This document shows positions 14,041-25,394 of a stretch of DNA of 64,000 bases, one piece after another; position 1 is the first letter of the stretch; the number at the start of each line of letters is the position of its first letter. The DNA lies in assembly GCA_035236585.1 (NCBI GenBank), contig CP141139.1, forward strand, positions 35,659,217 to 35,723,216, read 5' to 3'. A model generated the notes under the pieces. The model ran no database searches. It saw only the letters and a list, made by a program, of their open reading frames with translations, and was not told the origin of the DNA. The position numbers and the translations under genes are program-made. Origin of the DNA: Warburgia ugandensis. Taxonomy: Eukaryota > Streptophyta > Magnoliopsida > Canellales > Canellaceae.

Positions 14041-14529
14041 CCTTTGACCAAATGGTTAGCATCTCTGAATCAAACCGTGTAACTTTTTCGCATTAGTCGA
14101 GTGGCAGACATGGGTTTCTACCAAGATGTGGAGTTTGGCTAAAAAAACATTAACTTCTTACATGTGTATGTACTATGGTTAATTGTTGAGTCAATATTGA
14201 TCATGAAGAGAGGATCTGTGGACGTATTTCACCTTGAAACACACATGGGTGAATTTTTTTGGTGGAAAGGTCCAGCCGTCACTTTGGTGCATCAGCACTC
14301 ACGCATCCTCCTTCCTTGCCAAAAATTCAAAGAGCAGTTGGATTCTGCCATTTCATGGGAACCTTCATGTATTGTTGACAAGACCGGATGTCGAAGAATT
14401 GCACATGATGGATTATTTTCTTGGACTTTCTCTAGATTTCCTTGTCTGTTTTTCTTTTTCCCTCTCGAAGAGTCCACTTTTTTGAGTTAGAAATGTAGAG
14501 AAACGTGGAAATTAAACTTTTTCAGCTTT

Positions 14530-14545
14530 TCTCTATAAGTACTCC
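14530..14545 (+). promoter_or_regulatory. TATA box of the ACC synthase gene
   Basis: TATAAGTA at 14534-14541, about 140 bp upstream of the ATG, in a pyrimidine-rich context. No ATG occurs between it and the start codon at 14680, which supports both the promoter and the start choice. Confidence 0.65.
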
Positions 14546-14591
14546 TTCCCCATCTCTCTACTTGCACTCCGACACTCAAGTTGCATTCAGA

Positions 14592-14595
<4 letters not shown>

Positions 14596-14678
<83 letters not shown>
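14596..14678 (+). repeat. (CT)n microsatellite in the 5' UTR
   Basis: An uninterrupted run of CT dinucleotides ends one base before the ATG of the ACC synthase gene. It stays open in the gene's own frame as serine/leucine codons, but no upstream ATG is in that frame, so it should be leader. Confidence 0.97.
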
Positions 14679-14679
<1 letters not shown>

Positions 14680-14682
<3 letters not shown>

Positions 14683-17297
14683 GGACTGGCTAATGGTGAT
14701 GTCCAGCTGCTATCTAAGATAGCTAGCAGTGATGGGCATGGTGAAGATTCTCTTTACTTTGATGGGTGGAAGGCATATGATACTGATCCTTACCACCCAA
14801 CCCAAAACCCTGAAGGAGTTATTCAAATGGGTCTTGCTGAAAATCAGGTTTTGATACTTTTTTTTTTTATTCTCAAATTTTGGCTTCAACTAGATCCATT
14901 TATAAAACGAGACTGAGGAAACATGGAAAGTTAAAATATTTTGTTTTCTCTTTGACAGCTTTCTTTTGATTTAATCGAAGAGTGGATGAAGAAAAACCCG
15001 AAGGCATCCATTTGCACGGCGGAAGGGATGTCGGAATTCAAGGATGCTGCGATATTTCAGGATTATCACGGCTTGCCTGCTTTCAGAAACGTACAAAACG
15101 AAACTTTATTTGCTTCTTTTTTTAATTATTTCTCTTGTTTGTATGAAGTTTTTCACTCACACACACATGCAGGAGTATCAAATGACGTCAGTCATAGGTA
15201 AAATAATTATTTTGGTCTGTGCGTTCTTGTTGTGTATGAGCACCGGCCACGGATCCAGAAAATAATGCAAAAGGGTATCCTCCTCCTTAAAGTTCCCTCC
15301 CCAAGTGCGCGGTTCTGTCACATTAGCTCTTTAGATGGAGTTTCACATCCCCTATTGAGACGTAAATGCCCACGCTCTGTACAACGGGGAGGTCTGTTTC
15401 TGCCGGCACCAGACTTGGAAGGCCCTTTGCCTAATATTAGTGTTATTTATAATCACCAAGTCTCATTGACGATGGTATAGTACCTGTAGTAGAGGCACAA
15501 ACAAAAATCGTAGCATGTTTTACAACTCTTAGACTAACTACGTTAAAGTTTGATACGAAGCTAGTTAAATGTCTTAGAAATGGATCGGGTATGATGAAAA
15601 AAAAAACAAAAATCCAAGAAAAAACTATACTTGTATAACAGTGATATGATAATAAGGATGTAGTTTAACAAATTAAACTCAGTGTGTATGTTTGAGAGAA
15701 CACCTTATAGTTGTTTGTAGTGCTTTTTCCTATTTGTTAATGATGTTATTATAGTAGCAACCTAGAAGGCTCATAACAATTAAGATGTGTTTAATGCACA
15801 GGCCATAGCCAAGTTCATGGAAAAAGTTAGAGGAGGGAAGGTGAAGTTCGATCCAGAGCGAGTTGTTATGGGCGGCGGATCCACTGGAGCAAACGAAGCC
15901 GTAGCATTTTGTCTAGCCAATCCAGGCGACGCCTTCTTAATCCCAACTCCTTATTATCCAGCGTACGTTTCTTTCTTCCTTCTGTCCCTTTTACATTAAA
16001 AAAGAAACAAAAAAAACAAATTAATGGTATTAGGCCTTGTCACCTCATGTTCAGGAATTAGGACCAATTCCAAATGCTGCTGCATTTAAGTAATTTCAGC
16101 TCAGTGAGGGCAAGAAATAATTTATATTCATGAATTATGTACTCAATCTGCATCGTCGACCATTTTTCCTCTTTGCTGATAAGCAAGATAAACCATTTTA
16201 TGATTTCCTCTTTCTTTTTACTTTTATATATTTCATTTGCCGTTTATCAAGAGAGAGAGAGAGAAGAAAATTTTGTCTCAAACAACTTACGGTAGCTCAT
16301 CATTAATTGCAGATTTGATAGAGACTTAACTTGGCGAACAGGAGCACAACTATTCCCGGTCATTTGCGAGAGCTATAACAACTTTCAGATCACTAGAGCT
16401 GCACTAGAAGCAGCATATGAGAAAGCTCAAGAAGCAAACATCAAAGTAAGCGGGATGATCATAACTAATCCATCTAATCCATTGGGGACTCTCTTAGATA
16501 GACAGACCCTAGTAAGCATCGTGAGCTTCATAAACGAGAAGAACATTCACCTAGTCTGCGATGAGATATATGCTGCCAGCGTCTTTAAGGATCCTACATT
16601 CATAAGCATTTCTGAGATAGTGGAGGAAAACGTACAGTGCAACCGCGACTTCATCCATGTTGTTTACAGTCTCTCAAAAGATATGGGGCTCCCAGGCTTT
16701 CGAATTGGTATAGTTTACTCATACAATGATGTTGTGGTTGAATGTGCCCGGAAGATGTCAAGTTTTGGTCTAATCTCAACACAAACCCAACACCTAATAG
16801 CTATGATGCTCTCGGACGCTGAGTTCGTAAAGAAGTTCATAGAAGAAAATCCCAAAAGACTGGCAGCAAGGCACAATCTTTTCACATCAGGACTCGCTCG
16901 AGTGGGGATAAGTTGCTTGAAGAGCAATGCTGGCCTCTTCTGTTGGATGGACTTGAGACCACTACTGAAAGAGGCGACGATGGAGGCAGAGATCGCATTG
17001 TGGCATACAATTATCGACAAGGTCAAGCTTAATGTATCACCAGGTTCTTCGTTCCACTGCTCGGAACCCGGTTGGTTCAGGGTTTGCTTCGCCAACATGG
17101 ATCACGAGACCATGCATGTGGCTCTCCAGAGGATACAGACATTCGTATCTCATGCTAACGGTGTCGCACCGTCAGTAAAGAAACAGCTTCCGCGAAGAAG
17201 TCTCCGACTGAGCTTGTCTTTTGGAAGATGCGAAGATGTCGCCATCACTCCGCACCTATTGACACCTCACTCGCCTCTTCTTCATTCCAAAACATGA
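14680..17297 (+). CDS. ACS: 1-aminocyclopropane-1-carboxylate synthase, type I (four exons)
   Basis: A cytosolic pyridoxal-phosphate enzyme that converts S-adenosylmethionine to ACC, usually the limiting step of ethylene synthesis. Exons: 14680-14847, 14959-15090, 15802-15962 and 16313-17297; phases join cleanly and all introns are GT-AG. The 481-residue product matches family length. Seen in order: GLAENQ at the end of exon 1; [12 protein letters not shown] closing exon 2; [41 protein letters not shown], with the PLP-binding lysine at about residue 276; and WFRVCF, with the substrate-carboxylate arginine near 410. The tail has a basic/serine block ([15 protein letters not shown]-type) and three proline-directed sites (Thr466, Thr471, Ser474), which marks type I, the class stabilised by MAP kinase phosphorylation. 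Two of those sites are threonine where I recall serine. The first ATG after the TATA box was taken as the start. It looks intact. Confidence 0.95.
15091..15801 (+). other. ACC synthase intron 2
   Basis: Starts GTACAAAA and ends AATGCACAG. A more GC-rich stretch at about 15240-15430 differs from the AT-rich rest and may be a small insertion, but I saw no terminal repeats or duplications to prove it. Open frames here are not coding. Confidence 0.8.
15963..16312 (+). other. ACC synthase intron 3
   Basis: Starts GTACGTTTC and ends TTGCAG, splitting the PAF codon series after two bases. Contains a short GA run at about 16250-16264 and nothing else recognisable. Confidence 0.85.
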
Positions 17298-17420
17298 GAT
17301 GGCAAGCATTTCGATCATGAGAAATAATCTATTATACATAGTTTGATACGGGTGCAAGAGTTTACAGAAGAAAAATAAATGATAGGGGTGCGAGCAAATA
17401 AAAGGAAAGAAGAGTAGGTT
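17298..17420 (+). terminator. ACC synthase 3' UTR with two poly(A) signals
   Basis: AATAAA occurs at 17374-17379 and again at 17397-17402, 77 and 100 bp after the stop codon. The cleavage site cannot be read from sequence alone. Confidence 0.6.
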
Positions 17421-19074
17421 TCCTTTGTTTTTTCTATTGCCTGTTGCAAGAAATTTCAGAGTAAAATTTGTTGTACTTGATTTGATTTTTAAGGCAATTG
17501 TTTATATGTTTGTGGTTCACAGGAGTACAGGCCACATGAAGCCGTCTCTAATACATTATTACTATTCTCTTTCTTCAGAATTTCTGTCATACGGATCCAT
17601 TCTTTTGCATTTTTTCAGTATTTTTCAGCGAGGAGAGACACTCACCTGATTCAGCCTCAATCAGATGTCCTTATAAACACTCGTTTTTATATTTCTAATT
17701 CATTCATTTCTGAGCCTCCCATAGTTGTAAAATTGGTGGTGTAAAACCAAAAGACCCTCTTAGTGTCCATTTTATAACCATAAGAGGCCCAAAAATGGAG
17801 GATATAGATTCCAATAGAAATGATTTATGATACCAAGGGCATCTCATTAAGGCCGAATCAAATGAGCATTTGGATCTTTGATAAAATGTAAAAAAAGTAG
17901 ACCCACATCTAATTTTTCTTCAATATATACCATCCATATTTTATGCATGGAAGTCTCTCTCTCCCAAACAAACGCATAAACAATCAATTGAAAGCCACCC
18001 AATAAAAAATTGTAGTCACCCATCTTATATTATTAAACCACAAATGCCGAAGACTTCTATTTGAAATAATTTTCATTGTCAAGGTGGTTACCAAATCATA
18101 GGAGATAATTATGGAGAAAGTTATTTATAGGTGTCATAATTGTAGACGGCAAAGTGTTTTTCGACGAACAAAATAAACAGAGAGTGACCCCACAAGACCA
18201 GTAGATGAAATATATTATGTCAAACACAAGTAGGAAGCAAGTGGGATCCTGCTGCCCTAAATTGACTCCTTTGGATCCGGTATGGCTTTGAAACTATGAC
18301 TTGTAGAGAGGTCTTATCGAAAACTTAACCTTACTGTATTTGTTCCGAGGAAGGACAGCTGACATTCCTATCCCCTTTAGCCCCACTGTCTGGGCTTTCC
18401 TCTAGGGTCGACGGTTGTTAAGTTCACTCTGTCAGACAGAATAAAATGTTTCGAATAAGATGCTAAGGGGTAGTTAAGAAGTAAAGAACACGGCAAACAA
18501 GATGCGAGGTGTATGTGGTTCTTTCTTTGACATGCAATCTCTAGCTTTTCTTCTTGAATGACAACAGATATTAGATGGAGGAATCAAACAAAACATGAAG
18601 CAAAACAATAAAGATAAGCTGTAGCGGATGTTACATGAGAGGGAAAGGTTTTATCCTTTTGAGACAGAAGTCAAGCGGGGCTTATCCAACAGAGTCCTGC
18701 TTCGGTTTTACTTCTTCTACCAGCAGAAGCCCTCCCAAAATAGAACTCTAACATGGTCTCCTTCTTATATCGTTTTCCTCTTTTTAAGAGACGCTCTAAA
18801 ATTGTTGCCACATGTTGTTAGAATTTTAGTGGTCCATAACATTTTTTATTCAAAATCTAACGTATTTGTATGTGGTAACTACCCATGAAGGATAACTGCC
18901 ATTAACCATCATCTTTAAGGGTCCTTGATTCAAGTAGACATGAACACACTATGATTGCCATTATTGTCTTGAATTCTCAGCTATGGCTGGAGGTATGTTC
19001 TTATTCATTTTGTTTCCACTAATTATTATTTGATTTACAGTAAACATGTGGTAGATCAATTTACATGCGATATC
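17421..19074. other. Spacer, nothing recognised
   Basis: About 1.65 kb downstream of the ACC synthase gene. Open frames such as 17425-17649 and 18628-18888 have no recognisable domain. The last bases (about 19066-19079) resemble a methionine-tRNA primer site on the plus strand, which could mean an old LTR lies just to the left; I could not define one. Confidence 0.4.
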
Positions 19075-19079
19075 AGAGC

Positions 19080-22000
19080 TGTGATGACCCGGATTTTTGT
19101 AACACATTTTGTAATACATTTTTCAAAGACAAGGCCCTTAATAGTAAAAAAAATTGCAAACAATGCAGCAAAAATTCTTTTCTTTTAAATCAATTTATAA
19201 CACAATCCAAGTCTCACCTCAACATACATAATACACACAAATATTTTTGTATCAAAATAAAATTTTATTGAATATCAAGAATCATCTAGTAGTTCACTTT
19301 ACACAGCCCCTGTAATACAATTACAATCCATTGTCCAAATATAATCCAAATACAAAGTACATAGTCTGGTTTCACAATCTTCAGAGAAGATACACTGATC
19401 AGTTCAGTAGCGTCTAGGCTCTTCAAGCTATACGTCCTCAAGTCTCCTTCCCTATATCTGAGATATTGTAAACATTCAAACATTTACAATATCTCAGCAA
19501 GCTATGCTTGGTAGGGAATACAAGAATATAATACTTCATTAATACAAGAATACGATATCTCATTCATCATTCTATCGTGTTTACCCATTCATAGACCATA
19601 TCATCATAGAGTACATACATCATTTATATAGTATAGGGTAAACCCATTAAAATAGTGAAAATACTCAAAATTCGTTCCTTCTCCTGGTTATACTCCCACT
19701 CAGGAGATCAATATTAAACCAAATCTTATATGGGAATTTTCTCTCCAGGAACTCATGTATTTCATCATACTTGGCATCTCATCATGCCATGGCATTTCAC
19801 TATGCCTATCATATGTGCATCAAAATGAAAAATCATGAAGGACTACTATGCCGCAGTCTAAATTTGCACAGTGTGCCCAGATAAATGCATAATAATCCAC
19901 TAATACCAACTGTGAAAATAACAAAATCCATGTCCGCATGGGCGAGGACCATGGTTGTCATAGTGCCAGCCTTCCCATAATTGCCCCACCTGACTTTTAG
20001 CCTCTCTTTGGGCATGGCATCCATCATTTCATACATTTTAAGAAACGGGTGGCCAAACCCTCATAACTTCCCTGGCATAGCATCCCTAGGCCTAAGCCTA
20101 TGTAAAACAAAATCACAAGCCACCACGCTTGTATGTAAAATACATTGTACATATCAGACGTTGTGCCTGTTTAACTAAGGTTAGAATATTTTCTATATTC
20201 CCTAGTCCACACATCTCACTAATTTCACATCGTTTAATTGGATCATTAGATTGGATCAATTGGATGCATCATGAGGTTGGATTATTGTTCTAAGGTACCA
20301 CGGGTATACTTATATCATGAAGGTTTATAATTCCAGACAAAAGATCATGTGTGTTCACACACACACACACACATGAATCTTTAATACATTCACCTACCTC
20401 AAAGTGGTATTCACTCCATATTGTCCATCATGATCTTGATTCATATATCTGTCAAACCATACATATAAAGTTATTCCTTTATACAAGTATTCTTTCTACA
20501 TGTATTTGGGTTATCTTATGAAGGATGCCCTAATTTTCCTTGAATCATATATGATCAAGGTTTCAAACCTTCTAAGCTAACAAATCTATACTATAAGTAA
20601 AATCACACAACAATAATATACTCTACATTGTATTTCTTTTCTTTTGTTATTTTTTATCATTTAAGATCTCTCTTGGGTCCTGCCAAATCATCCTTATCTT
20701 ACTTACAATTTTTATTAGGGTTAGAAAATTTGCTAACCTTTTATACTCTTATTATTATTTCTCAACTAGTTAGTGTTTTACTGGATTGAGGGTAACTTAT
20801 TCATCTTAATTCTAGATAGCTCCTCTTATTTCCAATTGACTAAGGTTTACCAGTTATATGCCATTCCCAACGTGGTTAATTCAATCCTCATATAAGGAGG
20901 CGTTTAGACCTCAACAAACGTCAACAACCGAAGATGGAGGGATAGCGAGGTTCATTAGAAACCCCCTTAACCATGACAAATGACATGCAAGGGCATAGCC
21001 TTAGCTCAACCTTTAATAAGGTCCTATGAGCTCATAACCCTAAGTTTTATTTCTACTTGATTTTAATTAATTCCATGAACATATACTATGTCATTCATGG
21101 ATGTTTATTATGCTCCTATTTTGAGACAAGGAAATGGAAAATTCACTCCTTATATTGTCCTACTAACTATAGCCCTTACTATGATTATTTCTCATGATGT
21201 GTATGTGTATTTTATGAAGTCCAACTATATTTCATTAATTACCCCTTTTAAGGTATTTTTCATAACTCTACTAATGTAAAGGAAATTAAAAGAAATTATA
21301 CCAATAAATCTAAATCTAAGGAATTTAAAGACAATCATGCTAGAATTGAAAATTGACATGAATTAAATTTGCTAATAAAACAATTAACTAGAATATTAAC
21401 AACATTTTAATCTAAGAAATTAAAGAAAATTATACTGAAATTGGAAACTTGACATGGATCATAATTAAATCAAATCTACTATTAAAGACCATTAACTAAG
21501 TATCTGATCAATTTATCCTTATGATTCAACCATCCGATTTGTCCATCTTTTAGATCTAGGGTTAATATTACATTAACAGTACAACGCTTGATATTTCATG
21601 TTTTTTATTGATCCAACATCTCTAATAACATGATATTAGCCTTAGATCATCACTTTTATAGGTCCATCTAGTCTGATCATTCTTGATCTACCAGATCAAG
21701 AGGATCCATTGGGATTTTCCAAGATCATTTTTACTTTCAATGGTCTAAACTTTAATTTAGTTCATGTCAGTCCAATCTAACCATCCCTATGATGATTTAT
21801 CATCATTGTATCTTTAATGGATCCAAACCCTCACTTCTGATCACCCCAAATCTACTTGATCAAGGGTGTTAGTAGGTGTATTTTTACTTAACAGAAAGTT
21901 TTAATGATTAAAATGTTGTTTTTATGGGTTCAGTAGGTTTCCCTCATTAAGATGTATTCATATAATCTTCCTGATCAAAAATCAGACTTAAAATGAGTGA

Positions 22001-23567
22001 GCAATTTCATTTTTAAGTTTTTAGTCATTTTCAACTATTGTTCTTAATCTGTAATGTTTTGATCAATTTAACTAATCTAGAGGCTTGGAAATGCTACTGT
22101 GATCATTGATTTTAAAGTTTTGACATGTCCTGGATCCATCCATTAGAAAAGATTTTCATTTTAACATCAATTTGATCATGATCCACTACTATTGGAACTA
22201 ACTTCAAAATGTACTTCATATAAATCAAATAAAAAATCTCAATATCATTATTTCATTATATTCTACACAATACAAGGAATCTATAGCTTCTTTTCAATCT
22301 AGATTTGAATTTAAATTGAGTCTGGAATTGAATTTTCAAGTTTCCATCAATTTCAACAGTCCAGATTGATTCTAGACTATCAGATCTTATTTCCTAAAAT
22401 TAAGGGTCCAAATGAAAAATAAAACTTACTATGATCATGGTTCTTAAGGTTTTTGGGATTTCTGAACCCATTGGACAGTTTAGATTTTTCATCTGAGGTA
22501 TCCTTGATGGTGTTCTAGGCCCACATCATCGATACTAGTTTTTCTAGAAATTTGGCTGGAAAAAAAGTTCGGTGACCCAATTGTAAGAAAAATATATTGA
22601 AAAATAAAAATAAATAAATAAGAAACCTACCTAGAAGTGTCCAAAAGAGAAGATCTTGTCAAAATTAAGAAAATCCTCATAAAAAAGTGAACTATGCTGG
22701 AGACAACATAATTTGTGATCTTCCAATGAAATGGCAGGTGGATCGTGCAATTAGCATAGGGGTTTTGTAGATAAGATTGTTACAAGTTAATCTAAGGGTT
22801 TGGATTTCTGGTATGAGGGTTAGATCACTATATTTCTATAGGTTTTTCACTCAGGGGTAAAATTGGAAATAAGAAAAGAAAGAGAGGAAAAGAGGGAGAA
22901 AGTAGAGAAGGAGAGGGAATTTGGAGTTGGAATCAAAGCCGTTGGTGAATTTCGTGGTGAATTTTATAAATATTTTTGGAAATTTTTCTAAGGTATTTAT
23001 AAGCATTTTCTAAAAAAATTAATTATTTTCCCCTAATAATTATGTTTTTCTTTTTTAAATTTTATATTAAAAAGAATTCCACCACTACCACCTCTGTCTC
23101 CACTACCAACTAGTAGTGGTTTGACCAATTATTGATGTTTCCAGACCATTGCCCCACATTAATGTGAAATGACCGTTTTGCCCTTTTTGTTGAAAAATGT
23201 ATAAAAATACAAAATTTTCATACGAACTCTGATTTTGACATACTTAATGTCATTTTAATTGGTTCACTGAGCATGTTTTCAATTATACATGTCTTATACC
23301 TTGATTATGAGGTGAAATTATATTTTTGCCCTTTTAGGTTAAAAATTGAGAAAAATATAGATTTTTCTCCCAAACTCGAAATTGGACAAACTTATAATCC
23401 ATATAAACCAATTTTCCACATACATATCAAATATCTAGGTTTCCAACCTTGATTTCACTTCTATGATAAGTGAATTTTTAATAACCTTAATATTTGAGCT
23501 TAATTTTTCTTGAAATTTTTAATTTTATTATTTATTCAATCTCCTTACAAAAATTAGGGGTGCTCCA
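19080..23567 (-). mobile_element. Solo long LTR (~4.5 kb), AGAGC/AGTGC target duplication
   Basis: The left end TGTGATGACCCGG is the reversed 3' terminus of this LTR clan; the right end is GGGGTGCTCCA. Flanks are AGAGC (19075-19079) and AGTGC (23568-23572), one mismatch. It aligns by eye with 26919-31039 at many points (hairpin at 19459-19496, the block near 19930-20110, the cytosine-rich stretch near 20950). No coding domain. The right edge rests on the imperfect duplication. Confidence 0.7.
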
Positions 23568-23572
23568 AGTGC

Positions 23573-25394
23573 ATAGTTTGATTCCTCTGCCTAGCAATTC
23601 TAAGTTATTTTAGTTTCTTATTATATGATGAAAATCAAAATTGGTGAAAGATAAAATGAAAATCAGAAAGCTTACCTTGACTTCACTATTAATTGAAGAT
23701 CAAACGACTGGGGATTGACCGATTTATAGGCTTCTAAAAGCTTGGTTTAAATATGCAAAATGGAGAGGCATTGCAATCAAGGGTTTTTTCGTTTTTCCCA
23801 CTACCAGAGTTGTAGCATCCCTTCAATGAAGATCTAGTCAGAAAAACCACTAAAAGCGTAAGATCTGGCCAGAGATAAATGAAATTAGGGCCAAGTTCTG
23901 ATTTTTTCCCTTTTCCAAATCAGGCCTGCATTAGGGAAGGTGGGTTAGTTTTCTCTCTATGAATCAGACCAGCTGCACCATCTCTAGCCTTTCCTTTACC
24001 TGATTGGCAACCAACATGACAGCTAGTCATAATAATCGATCTTTTCCCTGTTTCCCATTCGACAAGACTTGGTGCAAAACCCTAAAAATCGAAGCCCTTT
24101 TCTCATTCCCTTGTTTCCTCCCATAGGCATAGCCAAAAGTGATGATCACCTGATCTGGCTAGCCACGTTTGATCTTCACCAACAGAGAACCCCAATGACC
24201 ACACTGGATTTGATGTGGAGTATCTGTTCTTTTTTGTTTTCTAGCAAGACCTAGTCTACGATTCCCAATCTTCTCCTCCCCATCGGCACGACACCTCATT
24301 GGGAATGCCACGCCAACCACAGATTCTTCAGATTCTGGCATCTTGATTGCTGCTAACCCATGCGATCAATGCGGATTATAGGACTGGTTGTCTGGTGTCA
24401 ACTCACCAAAGTTGCTCTTGTTGCCTAGGAAACTATTGCATTTTCATTGATGATCGTTGGCAAATTTCTGCTAGTCAGCGATTTTGTGAGGAAAGGGAGA
24501 GGGTTTAGATTAGGGTTTGTTGATGGTGAGAAGGAGAGAGGAGAGAGAAGAGATTAGGGTTTGTATATATGTACTTAATATATATATATAATTTATAATA
24601 ATAATAATAAAAAAGGAAAGGGGAATTTTGTAACAACACATGCTACACCCCCTACAAAGTTTCCTCAAAATTTTTATGCATGAACAATTGGCTGAATTAA
24701 TTTAAAATTGTTCATAAAAGTATAAAATAATTGGATGTTAATTTAGAAAAAAAATTAAATTAGTCAATAATTAAAGTTCATTTTTAAGACATTATTAACA
24801 ACATAAATTATTTAGTTTTGTTTATTGCATTCTTATATGGAAATGTCTTAATTGAATAGTTTCTGTATGTCATATGATCAATAGGTATATAATATTGGAG
24901 GAATAGTCACAACATCCTTAAACATGAAAAGACATATATTATGTATTTATTTAAAATTGTTGATCACATTCAAGTTTGAAATGACATCAAATTCTAATTA
25001 AATATCTTTGATATAGTAATTTTGCCCCACAAGAAAATTATTATATTTTATGATTAATTAGGATGAAATAGTAAATTTAATTTTTATTTATTAATTAGCC
25101 CATATGCATTAAGAAATATTTATAATTTATTAGTTTTATCATAAATGTAAGAATCAATTTTTCTGTTAAAATCTTTGCCCACAGGTAGATTTTAATGACA
25201 TACTGATTCATATTTATTTGATTTGACTTGCATTGATAAGCTTATCATTATATTTGATGGTTTATGCCTCATAATTGTTAGTAAGCATTTTTGTTTATTT
25301 ATTTATAATTATTAAATCATTGATATTATTTGATGAAAAATCTAAAGTTTATTATTTGAGTGGTGACAACTTTAAAGTCTGAAAGGAGAAAATT
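23573..25394 (-). other. Unassigned repeat-like DNA with an LTR-type promoter look
   Basis: On the minus strand a TATATATA stretch (about 24570-24590) is followed by a CT-rich leader with AAACCCTAATC strings (24480-24560), the layout of the promoter end of the long LTRs here. A terminus TGTAGCATGTG may lie near 24650. From there to 25394 the DNA is very AT-rich with nothing recognised. No second boundary was found, so this is only a suggestion. Confidence 0.35.

Noticed and set aside
15232-15480. Open frame of 82 codons within the ACC synthase gene
   Set aside because: Falls in intron 2, which has clear splice sites and whose flanking exons join in phase.
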